NCBI GenBank assembly: GCA_002104945.1
Contig: MCFH01000023.1
Coordinates: 620,001 to 684,000, forward strand
Source: Piromyces finnis
Taxonomy: Eukaryota > Neocallimastigomycota > Neocallimastigomycetes > Neocallimastigales > Neocallimastigaceae
Direction: 5' to 3'
Length of the DNA stretch: 64,000 bases
Under the pieces are notes generated by a model. That model had not been told where the DNA came from, made no database searches, and worked only from the letters and a program-made list of their open reading frames with translations. Of this stretch, positions 14,182 through 26,800 are shown in pieces (position 1 is the first letter of the stretch; every line of letters begins with the position of its first letter). The translations under genes and the position numbers were made by a program.

Positions 14182-17100
14182 ATGCAAAGGTAATATATGT
14201 TTTATAATATAAATATTTCATATTTTAATAAAATATAAAATAATTAATATTTTTTATGTAGTTCAAATGATATTTTGAGTATCTATTCTAATAAATCAAA
14301 TAGTAAGTAAAGGATAACTTTTATAAAATATTAATAAAAATTATAATATTCTATAAAAAGCTTACATATTTACAACAAAATATTCTATCCATCCATACTT
14401 ATATATAATAAAAACAGAAAATGATGTTGATGATATAAAAAAATATGAAAATAATTCAAAACATCAAATAGATCAAGATAATATACCATCTTCCAGTTTT
14501 GAGGATAAATTATTAGGTGGGAGTTCAAGTGTAAGTGAAGTTAGTATGAGCGATGATTTAATTTCAGAATTATCATCAGATGAAGACGATATTATTAAAA
14601 AGAAAAAAAAAGAATCGTTGAAATTGGAAAATAAAGAAAAGAATATAAAACTCAAAAAAAAAAAATACGAGAGTTCATCTAATTCATCAAACTTTTCGGA
14701 CGATTCAGATGAAGAAATCATTTCCAAAAATAAATCAAATAAAAAAAACAAAATTAAAGAAATAAGCGGATATTCTGAATTACCAAAGAAGAAAAAATAT
14801 ATAGGTAATTAAATCATTTATTATTAATTAACAATCCATGTTATACTTAATTAACCTCAAAAATAATTATTATAACAAAATAATATTAATAATATTAAAA
14901 TAATGTATATATAGATTTACATGAAAAAAAGATGAAAAAGAATATTTATACAGATGATTCAGATAATACCACTGTAAATGGATTTGAAATACCAAAACGT
15001 AGAGGACGCCCAAGAAAGAAAAAAATTGATAATGATAAAACTAATAATAAATATCATCAAACCTATTCATCATATACATCCGATGATGATGATATGTCAT
15101 CAATTCAATTAACCAATAGTAGTCATAAAAAGCAAAATAAAAATATATCAGGAATTCATCAGTTAGCTACAGTAAATCGTTATAATAAAAAACAAAATCA
15201 AGAAAAGAAACTCTTTCTAGGAGATGATAAAAAACGAAAATATATATTACTTTCTCAAATCAATATTCCTGATAGAAGTGGACAAACACCAATATTTAAA
15301 CATGCAATTAAAGGAAATATTAAAGCATGTAAAGCCTTAATTAATGCAGGTGCTGATTTAAATATTAAAGATTATGCTGGGTATACACCACTTCACGATG
15401 CATGTTTACATGGTAGATATGAAATTGTTAAATTGATGATTAGGTTTGGTGCTGATATAAATGCATGTGCTGAAAATTTAGATACACCATTACATGATGC
15501 CGCGGAAAATTGTCATATTGATGTTGTAGAATATTTATTAGCCAATGGTGCAATTCTAAATGCAAAAAATAATAAAGATTTAACACCAATTGAAGCAGTA
15601 AGTAATATAAGTGATAAAAAAGATGTTAGAGATGTTTTACTTAAATGGGAAAAAATGTTAAAAAAAATTGAAGAGGTAGATGATACAGGGCAAACAGTAC
15701 TTCATCATTCAGCAGCAAACGGTAATCTAGAACAATTACAAGAATATTTAAAATATGGTGCAAATGTTAATACAAAAGATTATGCTGGATGGACACCAAT
15801 ACATGAAGCATGTTTATCTGGGCATTATAAATGTGCAGAAGAATTACTTCTTCATGGTGCAGATTTTAATATTCCAGGACCTGATGGAGATTACCCATTA
15901 CATGAAGCAAGTTGTAATGGTCATGAAAAGGTAAGAAAATATATCATTAATATAATCAAAAAAATATAAAATTATTTATAAAATAAATTAATAAAGTAAC
16001 AGCGGAATAAAAATGAATAAAAATTAATAAAACTTGTTACTAATGTTATTAAATAAATAAAAAAAATAATAAAATAATAATACATAGAAAATATTAATAT
16101 ATATTTATATATTAATATTATTGTTATTATAATTATAATTAAAAAAAATACGTAGTTATTATAACCAAATAACATAAAAATATATTATTTTCATCATTAT
16201 TAAAAACTAGATTATAGAATTATTACTGTCTTTTGGTGCAAATCCTGATCAGATTAATGAAAAAACGCAAAAAACACCAAAAACATTAGCAAGAAATTCA
16301 GAATGTTTAAAAATATTAAATGAAGATTCTTCAAAATTTAAACCATTTAGAAAAGCAAAATATGCAATAACATATATAGCACCATTTGATAATTCAGGAC
16401 ATATTGATTATAATCATTCAGCAAGTCAAAGACCTAAACCTGATCACAATGTTATGTACTCAGCTTCAAGTGATACATCGCATACAATAACTACCTATCA
16501 GCGGGGAAGTAGAACTTGGACAAATGTTAGTGGAGGAAATAGAATTCCAGAATCAACAAATAGTGTCAGTATCGATGGAGGAAATCACTTCTCAAGTTCA
16601 AGAGAAGAACGAAAATTCCAAGCCATTATGCATCAATTTAATGAAATTGATAAAAAAGAAAAGAAAAGAAAACACATTAGTGAACATCGTGAAGCAGGTA
16701 GAGTTAAAAAAAAATCAAAGACATTATCTAATGAAAATAAAGAAAAAGTAGAAAAAATAGAGAAAGTAATGAATAAAGAAGAAAACCAAGTAGAAAAAGT
16801 ATATAAGAGTAATTTAAAGCATAAAGAACTTGACTCTGATAAAGAAGAAAGTACTAAAATAATAAAGAAAAAGAAAGAAAAATTAAAACATGATGATAAC
16901 TCGATTATAAAAAAAGAAATTGATAAGATAAAATTAAATGATCCATCAAAAACAAAAGATAAAGAAAAATTGAAACAAGAAAAGCATAAAATATTAAAAA
17001 ATAAGCACATACCAAGTAATCAAGATAAATTATCATCAACAGATGAAAAAGGAAAGAAAAGTTCAATTAAAGAAAAAATAAAAGATAATAAAAATAACAA

Positions 17101-20027
17101 TAAAAATAAAAATGATAATAGTAAAAACAATAAAAATGAAAGTAACAGTATAAAAAATCATCATTCAATAGGCAATTATAACAATAAGATAGACGAAGAA
17201 AGAAATACTGATGTTAATGAAACAACAAATCCAACCTATTCTGAAGAACCAATTGTAGATAATGATGATGTTTTACTTTCTAGTGACTTAGGTTTAATGT
17301 ATACGCGTCAAAGATCTACTCGTAGAAATATTAATTATGATTTAACAAGTGAAACATCAACACCCCAACTAAGCCCTACAGCACAGCATAGTATAGGTGA
17401 TTATGATATGAGTTGGGCAGAAGATATGAGTTTCTTAAAATCTATTAAAGAAGATGAGACAGATGGAGATTGGTTGGATTCTTCAAAACGAAGTGGTGCT
17501 ACTAGTAGTCGAAGGAAGAAACGTCCAATAAAGACAAATGATATAGATGAAAAAACAAAATTACATGGTAAAAATAAATACCTTATTATAATACAATTTT
17601 TATATTTATATCATTTAATTAACATTCTTTTTTTACCACCTATAAAATTTTAAATATATATATAATTATTTAAAATAATATTACAAAGAAAATCCAGGAA
17701 TTAAAAAAATAAAAAGTGATAAATCTTCTTCAAAGGGTGAAAATCAAGTGAAACGAAGAAGATTAATATCAGGAAGTGAAGCATCATCACAACATAGGCA
17801 TCAAATAAAGAATGAAAATGAAGATCAAGAATCATTATCATCTACAAATTCTTCTTCAAAAATACATAAATTATTAATAAAGAAGGATAAAGAAAAAATA
17901 AAAGAAAAAATAAAAGAAAGAGAAAGAGAAATTGAAAGAGAAAGAGAAAAGAAAAAAGAAGATGAAAATGAAAAGGATAAAGAAATAAATACAGAAATCG
18001 AAAAGGAAAAGGGCATAGAAAAAGAAACAAATAGTATTAAGTCTAATATAACTAAAAAGAAAACTAAAAAGTGGAACTTTTTAGGTATTAGTGGATATCA
18101 AAGAGTTAATAATGACGATGATGATGATGATAATAGCAATGAAAATAATGAAAATGAATCAAAGGATAATATTAAAATTGAAAAAGAAACTATTTCTGAA
18201 GCAACAAATGATAATACTGTAAAAATTAAAAATGAAGAATCTAATTTAATTAAAAGTGATTCAATAAAAAAAGAAGATGATACGAAACAAATTAAAATAG
18301 ATAATCCACTCGTAGATATTAAAATAGAACCAGTTAATGATAACAACAAGAATGTCGAAATTAAGGCAACTATTATACCCATAAATGATGAAGTAACTAA
18401 ATCTAAATATAAAACCTATTTACCTGAAGATAATTATATAAACTCAATAAAACCTGAAATAGAGGAACCTCCACAGAAGAAAACAAGAGCTCAAATTAAA
18501 CAAGAAAACAAAGAAAAGAGAATATCAGAATTAAAAAAGCAATCACAATCTCAATTAAAATCTGCTTCTTTTGATGAAAATACAGAAAGTAAAATAAATT
18601 TAAATAAAAAAATAGTTAAAAATGAATCTTCTCCGTATAACTACAATAATAGTAAGAATTTGGATCTAGATGAAATGTTAAGAACACCTTCACCAAAAAT
18701 CGAAAAGAATAAAAGCCCACCTTCATCATATAATAATTCGCCTTCATCAATTTCAACTCCTTCAGTGATACCATTCCTAGATATTGAAAATATGACTTCG
18801 AAACTTAGAGCAGAAAATATGATAGAAAGAAAATTTATAAAATCTATTATTACTAATTATAGGAAATGCCGTTGTTTACCACTTTATTCTTTCAAACTAC
18901 CAGCACGAGAGAATATATCTAATATATTACTAGCATCTCAAGATCAAAGAATCAGCCCAAAAGAAGAAGATGAAAAGAACAATGATATTCGATATGTAAC
19001 AGATATCCAGATTGGTTTGTTTTTAGGTTATAAATCAGGTAGAGAATTATTAGACAAATTCCCAACTCTTAAAAGACGCGTGGCTACTTTGGCTGAAAAA
19101 GAAAGATTAGAAAATAGTCCAATATCTGAATTAATTGTTGATTGTTTATTAAGTGCAAATGAATCTAATAAATGGAACAAATTTGAAAAACAACTAAAAC
19201 TAACTGATTTAGATATTCAATTCCTAAAATTAGATGAAGTCATGAGTAAAGTAATTAAGCATAAGCACTTTGATCAAATTCTTCAAGATGAAATAGATGA
19301 GATTACTCAAAAAATATCTAAAGCTGCAGGCGAACGTTTTAAATCTCTACAAAATAAATATTTAGAATCTTGTATAACCTCAAACCAATCGCATTCCTTA
19401 AATAGTTCTAATAAAATGATGTTCTTAACAATCAATGTTAATCTTTTAAGTTTTCCTAGTGATATGTCATCTACAAATAAAATAAATATTCAAAAGTATA
19501 TCAATCACTCACCATCTTCCAACAACAGTGTGAGTAACAGTGAATCAACTAACACTCCAAGTAGCGTTAAATTTAATAAAAATGATACCCCCTATCGTAA
19601 CGGTTTTAAAAAAAGTTTTATTAAATATCAACAACAACTTTCCTCCCTTTCTATAAATAATAATGAAACATCAAATGATTTTAAGCCCCATCAAAGTTCC
19701 TACCATAGATCAAATAACAAAACCATTCATCATCCACCTATTCAAATAAATAAGAATAATATATCTAATTTCTCTTCAAATCCAGCCACAACGAATACCT
19801 CACCAGAACAATCGCCATCAAACGCATCCTCTTACACCAAAGATTATAATAACATTTCTCATTTACAACAACAACAACAACCAAACCACACTACCACAAC
19901 AAACATGAAATCTTCTAATGAAGAAAATACATCCTCTGTTAATAACTTTACTCATAAATTAGAAAAGATTCATAAAGCATTACCCCTCAAAGCTAAATTC
20001 AAATTAGCTTCAAAAGAAAATATATGA
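14182..20027 (+). CDS. AT-hook and ankyrin-repeat protein, Hos4-like (Set3 histone deacetylase complex type)
   Basis: Six exons join in phase: 14182-14189 (8 nt, ATG CAA AG), 14262-14302, 14418-14804, 14915-15930, 16211-17567, 17689-20027, giving about 1,715 residues. An AT-hook-like RRGRPRKK lies at about 174-181. Ankyrin repeats run from about 265 to 525, with GYTPLHDACLHG, DTPLHDAAENCHIDVV and GWTPIHEACLSG; the fifth exon supplies the last repeat. Then comes a very Lys/Glu/Ser-rich region (basic, nuclear type), and near 1310-1440 a more ordered segment, CRCLPLYSFKL to LGYKSGRELLDKFPTLKRR, that recalls the C-terminal domain of fungal Hos4. The tail is Ser/Asn/Gln-rich. Expected role: scaffold of a Set3C-like deacetylase complex on chromatin. 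Animal ANKRD11/12 have a similar layout, so Hos4 is a likely, not proven, assignment. The first two tiny exons rest on phase and splice sites only. Confidence 0.78.
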
Positions 20028-20152
20028 TAATATATACTCATATTCATATCAGATTATTTATATTAAATAACAAACATTTTAAATAATTATCATAATATCC
20101 TCTAGCTTTTTTTTTTTTATTTTTTTCTTTTTATTATTTCTTTATTATCATC

Positions 20153-20184
<32 letters not shown>

Positions 20185-21632
20185 TTATTTATAACACCCT
20201 ACAAAAAAAAAAAAAAAAAGAAAAAATATTAATAGAGATTAACAAGAGGGATGGTTAATTTAATATATTGTTGTTATTATTATTATTATTATTATTAATC
20301 CTGTAGTTTTTAAAAGTAATTATTTGTTTTATTTTTATTTATTTTTTTTTTTCTAATAAATTTTATTTTATTATTAATATTATTTTCATTCTTTAATGTT
20401 ATATATAAAACATATCATCATCAATATTTCTTATCATAAAATGAATAAAAAAAATTAAAAAAAAAAAAAAATCATATTTTTTATTTAAAATCATAATAAT
20501 GAGTATTAATATATAAAATATATGTAATAAAATAGTAAATAGTAATATGTATATCCTATATGGGATATAAATGTTTTTCATAATTCTTAAAAAAAAAAGA
20601 CATTTTTAATGAAGGTATTTTTTATATTTTTTTTTTTTTTATTTTTTTTTTTTTTTTTAACTTTTCAATTGTTTACAAATAATAAATATACCACTTTCAA
20701 ATAAATACTAAAAAAAATAAAAACTAAAATATAACCTATACTTTATACTATTTTTTTTTTTTTTTTAACAAATTTAAATATAAATAATCATAGAATAATT
20801 AATTAATAGAAGATTTTTTTTTTTTTTTTCTAAAAAAAAGAAATTATTTAACATAAATAATAATAAACTAATTTATAGTAAATGATAAACGTTTAAAGCT
20901 ATAATTGTTTTTTTTTTTTTTTTTTTAAAGAACTTTGATTTTGTTTCTTTTAATTTTTGTTTTTATATTTTTTTCTTTTTTTTTTGGTTGTTATTGTTGT
21001 TACTATTATTATTCTTTTTTTTTTTTTTTTTTTTTCTAATTTTATTATCATCATTATTATTATTATCTATTGTTTTTTATTTTTTTATTTTTGCTTTTCG
21101 TTTTTTTTTTTTTTTTTTTTTTTTTTTATATTTTTCTTTTATATAAACGAAAAGTAAAAAACATATATATATATAAAAAAAAACATATAATATAAAATAA
21201 ATAAATAAAATTAAAATAGTTTCGGATTATATTAAAACATAGAAAATAATAGATTTAATGAATAGATTTAACTGATATAATGATTATTGCCATTAAATGT
21301 TATATAATGCTAGCAATTGATTGTTCTTTGGTATTAATTTTCTTAATAAAGATTATCTATTTGCTTTAATGAAAATTGGATTAATTGAATTATCATTGAA
21401 ATATCAATTGATAATATTATATTATATATGTATTCATTATTTGATTAATGATTAATTTTGATTTTATATTTATTCATATTTATCTAATTTTTTTTATTTT
21501 ATTATTTTATTATTCCGTTTAATCAAACTTTTTTAAAGTATTCATTGATAATTCTAAATAATATTATATGTATTTATATATAAATTAATTGTTAGTTAAT
21601 ATTTATAATTATTGTTTTAATAATATAATTAT
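20028..21632. other. AT-rich convergent spacer
   Basis: Rich in A and T runs (for example 20201-20219, 20626-20658, 21015-21035, 21101-21127) and short TTTA/ATT repeats. Long Phe/Ile frames here are homopolymer artefacts. No gene seen. Confidence 0.6.
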
Positions 21633-23161
21633 TTAATTATTAGTAGCATTAAATGTACCATATATAACAAAAGTAACAGCATTCTAAAATTTTTATTATA
21701 TTGAAAAAATAATATATTATTATTAAATATATTAAATCATTAAAATACTAAATAAGAAATAAAATACTTACAGCTGGGAATGCTCTAATAATAGTTGGAC
21801 AGAAACCTCTAAAGAATCCCTTCATACCATATAATCTATATATTTCTTTAGCAGCATTTCTAGCAGTCATTCTATTTTATCAAGAAGATTAAATAATATG
21901 TGTTAAAACTAATCAAAAATAAAATATTTGTAAAGTATTAAATTAATGATTCTTACCCAGTAGTTTGTGCTCTAAAATAAATATAATTTTATTTAGAAAA
22001 ACAAAATTAATTAGCAATGATTAGGAATTAAAATAATATTATATTTAGCAAAAGCAATAAGTAAATTTACCTTGATTTAATTACATCTTGAGGAATACAT
22101 GGAATCCAACAAGCAACACCAGCAAGACCACCAGCCATTAATAATTCAAATTGATTAAAACCATTAAAATTATCTTTTCTAAGATGCTTAAATCCTGCCT
22201 TTACCAATTCATATGTACCAAAGTAAGCTGAGAAACTTGGAATATCACGAAGAAGAGTAATACCGTAACCATGATATAAACTTTTAATTCCACCAGACTT
22301 TAAAGTTTTAATGGTACAATCAATAAGACCGTTATACTAATCAAATATAAAATAATATTATAAAAAAGGATTTTAATGTAATTAATTACTGATTAATTAT
22401 ATATTTCGTCATAATGGTATTAATTGTTTTAGTTTAGATAATTTAATTACCTTTGCTGGATGTATTTGAAGTCTAATTTTCATATGTTCCATTGGTGTAC
22501 TAACAAAAGGCATAACACTACCACTTAAAAAGCCAGAAGTAATATGTTGTTCTAGCAAAATTTAAATTGAATTGACAATTAATATAGATATAGCAGGTTA
22601 AAATGATAATAATAATAATAAATATTTACTTATTGACATCTCATCATCTGGAACACCATTAGCAATGATGCGCTTAAAATAACCATTAGCAACAAACATT
22701 AATGAATTACTTTAAATCATAGAAATAATTAATTTCAAATAGTTTATATTATACATTTATAATAGTTATATATTTATTTAAAATAATGATAATAATAACG
22801 AAATTAATTGTAAAAATTAATATATATTATCAACAAAATAAATTATTAATTAAATATTTTATTTTTTTATTTTTATTGTTTTAATTAAATAGAAAAACTT
22901 ACGCAAAACCAATTCCAACTAAAGGTGATTTTACACCTTTATAGAAACCATTAAACTTTTAATGTTCAAAAATATATATATTTATATTTAATCAATAAAA
23001 TTGATATTAAAAATGATGTTAATGACATTTTAATATATATAATATACTTACACCTTCATTTTTTGCAATTGATTTAACACAATGCATTGCACCTTTATAA
23101 TGTGATTGGGTTTGTAAATTAACCTTTATATGAATTATAGAAATAATAATTATTATATATT

Positions 23162-23195
<34 letters not shown>

Positions 23196-23642
23196 TCTGT
23201 AATACTTTATTAATAATTAATTATTATTGCATTTGCAGTTGATTATCTTAGTTTCATACTCTATTATAAAGTTTAGTAATTTAATTCAAAAAAAGAAAAT
23301 AAAATATAAAAATAAATTAGCAATTTGAAATCTTATAATTATATTTACTACAGTTTTTAAATTAATATTTTAAAAAATAAAATAAAAATATAACTTACTT
23401 GACTGTATCAAAAGGATGACCAACTAAAACTTGTGCCCAACCTTTTATTTTGAAAAAAAAAAAAAAAAAAAAAAAAAGATAATAAAAAAAAAATTGTTAA
23501 TATTCCATTATAAATAATAATAATGTTTTAAAACTGTTTTATTATAAACATGTCAATTGTAAGATATATTATATAATAAATATAATAAATATATACCACT
23601 AAGTAATCCTGAAATAAAATCGTTAGTTGAATCGCTTGGCAT
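21633..23642 (-). CDS. Mitochondrial carrier family protein (YMC/CRC/ORT-like), ten exons
   Basis: Exons on the - strand: 23642-23597, 23441-23399, 23123-23052, 22955-22903, 22709-22630, 22551-22451, 22336-22071, 21971-21957 (15 nt), 21871-21772, 21683-21633; about 275 residues, normal for the family. The three repeated carrier signatures are visible: HPFDTVK, TPMEHMKIRLQ and PQDVIKSR, each followed by an aromatic/Gly element such as GFYKGVKSPLVGIGF, SLYHGYGITLLRDIP and GFFRGFCPTIIRAFP. The inner-membrane carrier ends FVIYGTFNATNN. The first signature with AQVLVG before it points to the carnitine / ornithine / YMC amino-acid branch; substrate not decided. All junctions keep phase except exon 2 to exon 3, which lacks one base (GTC AA then GTT) with canonical sites. 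Intron-dense structure contrasts with the two neighbours. In a gut fungus it might serve hydrogenosomes. Confidence 0.88.
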
Positions 23643-23831
23643 TTTAAATATATATCTTTAATATTACAGAAAAAAAAAAAAAGAAATGAAAGAAAAGAAA
23701 ACCCCAACTTAAATTTTCAAAATATATTACTACTAAAAATAAATATTTCAATAATAATTGAATCTTTTACTATATAAACTTCAATTCTAAATACTCTATA
23801 AATATTAATTTCTCTATTTTTTTTTTCTTCC

Positions 23832-23862
<31 letters not shown>

Positions 23863-26800
23863 TTAAAAATATAATAATCACCCCATTAATTATATTTTTT
23901 TAATATTAATATATAATACAAATATATTCTATTTAATTTAATAATATATTTATTGTTAAAATTAGTTAAATGTTTATAATAAGCTTTTTATTTTAATTAT
24001 TATAAAATTATATATTATAAAAATTAAAAATTGATCAAGATTGAAATTATTCTTAAAACTTTATTGTGCCACAAAATAAACAATTTATTTGGTGCTATAT
24101 GAATAATTTTATTAATATTATAGTTAATACGCCATATTAATAGAAAAATTAAAGGATTGGATAATACAAATCAAATTTGTTCATCTCTCACAAATTATAC
24201 AAAAAAAAAAAAAAGACAAGATGAACAAAATTAATTGTTAAAGGAATAATTTATTATTGAATGTATTTTGGTATATCTTTGAATTCTATGTATGTTTATG
24301 GGAATTATTGTGCAATGGAATAATTTAAATAACAATATCTTAATATATAACTTTTTCATGCTTAAAAATATAGACTATAATAAAATTATATATTCTTATA
24401 TTCTATAAATAATAATTATAATATACTTTTTTAATTATATAAGCAATATTTTTAATTTTTTTATAAAATTTTTGATCTAAAATAATTAATATTATATATA
24501 AATTCTAACCCTAGAGTTTATAATTTTTTTTATAAATAACACTTTATTGGAAAAATAATAAATCAATAGATGCATTAACAAGAATATAATACTATAATAA
24601 TAATACTTTTGAAAATATAAAATTCAATATATATAATTTCGAAATAAAAATAAATATTACATTATTACTATTATTAATAGTAAAAAAATAAGATATTATT
24701 ATAAACTAAAATATATCAAAAGGTTAGATTTATCAATAATTCAGGATTAGATTAAAATTAATAATATTTTTAGAATTTAATAATATTATTATTTATTACA
24801 AAGTTTTATATATATTGGTGTTTTACTTTAATATTGGTTGAAATAACTTAAAAGTTGGGATTTTATAATAATAAGCTAACTTATTATTGTTATTATGAAA
24901 ATAAAAATACTAATGATATACATTCATATAATATCTGTAAAATAATTTTTAATAAAATTTTTTAATTGAAATCTAATAACTTTAACTTTTTACTTACTCA
25001 TTTAATAAACATATTTATATAAAAATGATAATGCTAATGGATAATACTATGAAAGTAATTTTAAAAATATTAATAAAAAAAATGTATAATTGCATTAAAT
25101 GAACAAAGTAAACTTATAAAATAAAAGTTACATTATAATTAGGAATAATTTTTTTAAATAAAAATTTAAATAAAACTTTTCAGTTATTTTTTTTATTCCC
25201 AAGAAATATACATTTTTAGTAGTAAACAAGTATTTTCGTTACTTATTGAATAACATTTGCTAAGATAAAAAATTAAAATTTATTAGAGTAGTACTTAATA
25301 TTTTTTATAGTAATGTATTTTTTAAAATTTAAAATAATAACATTCTAACCTTGGTATTTAATACAGAAATAAAATTAAAATTTTCTTTCTTTTATTGTAA
25401 AAAAATAAATAAAATACGTCTCCATTAATACAATAATCATATTATGTACAATTTAATATAATTACATTATATTACAATGTATACGAAATAAAGTTTTACC
25501 AATAAATTAGAATATTTTAAAAAGTTTATATTATGTTATTTATTTTAATTTTAATTGATGGATAAATTGCAAGAAAAATAAGAAAAATGGTAAAGTTTTT
25601 TAAGATTAAAAAAAAAAAAAAGAAATATTATTTTATTTTTGTAACACCTTTTAATATTTAATTTAAATTTGTTTATATTAATTTTTATATATATGTAAAA
25701 AAAAGTAAACTAAATATTATTAATAATTAACAGTACAATTTAAGATTTATATTAACATTAATATAAGATAGAAAACAATGTTACCTTTCTTGATGCTTAT
25801 TCTTTACCTTGATACTTTATACTTAATCAAAAACTATAAAAATTTATAATATATATTTTTATACTTTAAATTAACATTATTATATTATTACTTAGTAGAT
25901 AATAGTTGTATTATATTTAATTGAAAGTATTATATTTTTAATATTTATAAAATTATATATATACAAAATATAATTTTTTAGGATTAAATATAAAATATTA
26001 AGAATAAACATAATAAATCTAATGATTATAGTATTTTTAAATTATACAATTTAAATCAAAGTAAAACTTTATATAAAAAAAATTTGAGAATATGTAATGA
26101 TAATTAACAATAAGCAAATAGTATATCTTATTTTTAAATTTTTTTAACGGCATCAAATATTTTTAAACTTTTTTATTTTTAAAGTAACAAAATAACAAAA
26201 TAATATTGATTATTATATAAACTTTTTTTTTGAAACTACTATAATGACTCTATTTAAAGGAAATAATTCAATTTAAGTAATGTTATTAATGAAAAATGAA
26301 TTTATGATATATTCTTATTTTATAATATTACTTTTATTTGAAACATAACTTTTTTCCTAAAATCTTTCTTGCTTTTTATTTAATATAAAGTAGATTATTT
26401 CAAAGTTTATTGTTAGCTTTTTTTTTTTTTTTATGACTTCAAATGAATTTAAATCTTTATCATTTAAAAGTTTTTAATACTTTCCATATATAGTAAGTGT
26501 AAATAAAAGTTCAAAAATTTAATAATTAATTAATAATAGAAGAATAAAAAATACAAATATAGTAATAAATAAGAATATTAATTAGAAAGTAATACTATAT
26601 TTAAATAATATAATAATTAATCGATATTTTAATATAAATTAAGTTAAATACTATTTATATGCCATCAATATATTAGATATATTCATTCAATTATTCATCG
26701 TTATAGTAATTTTTTTCATTTTCGAAAAATGCACAGTATATTATATATCATATATTATATTATATACTAATACATGATTCAATATAAATAATAATTTATT

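Noticed and set aside
20957..21157. Phe/Ile-rich 66-codon frame
   Set aside because: Produced by T runs and ATT repeats.
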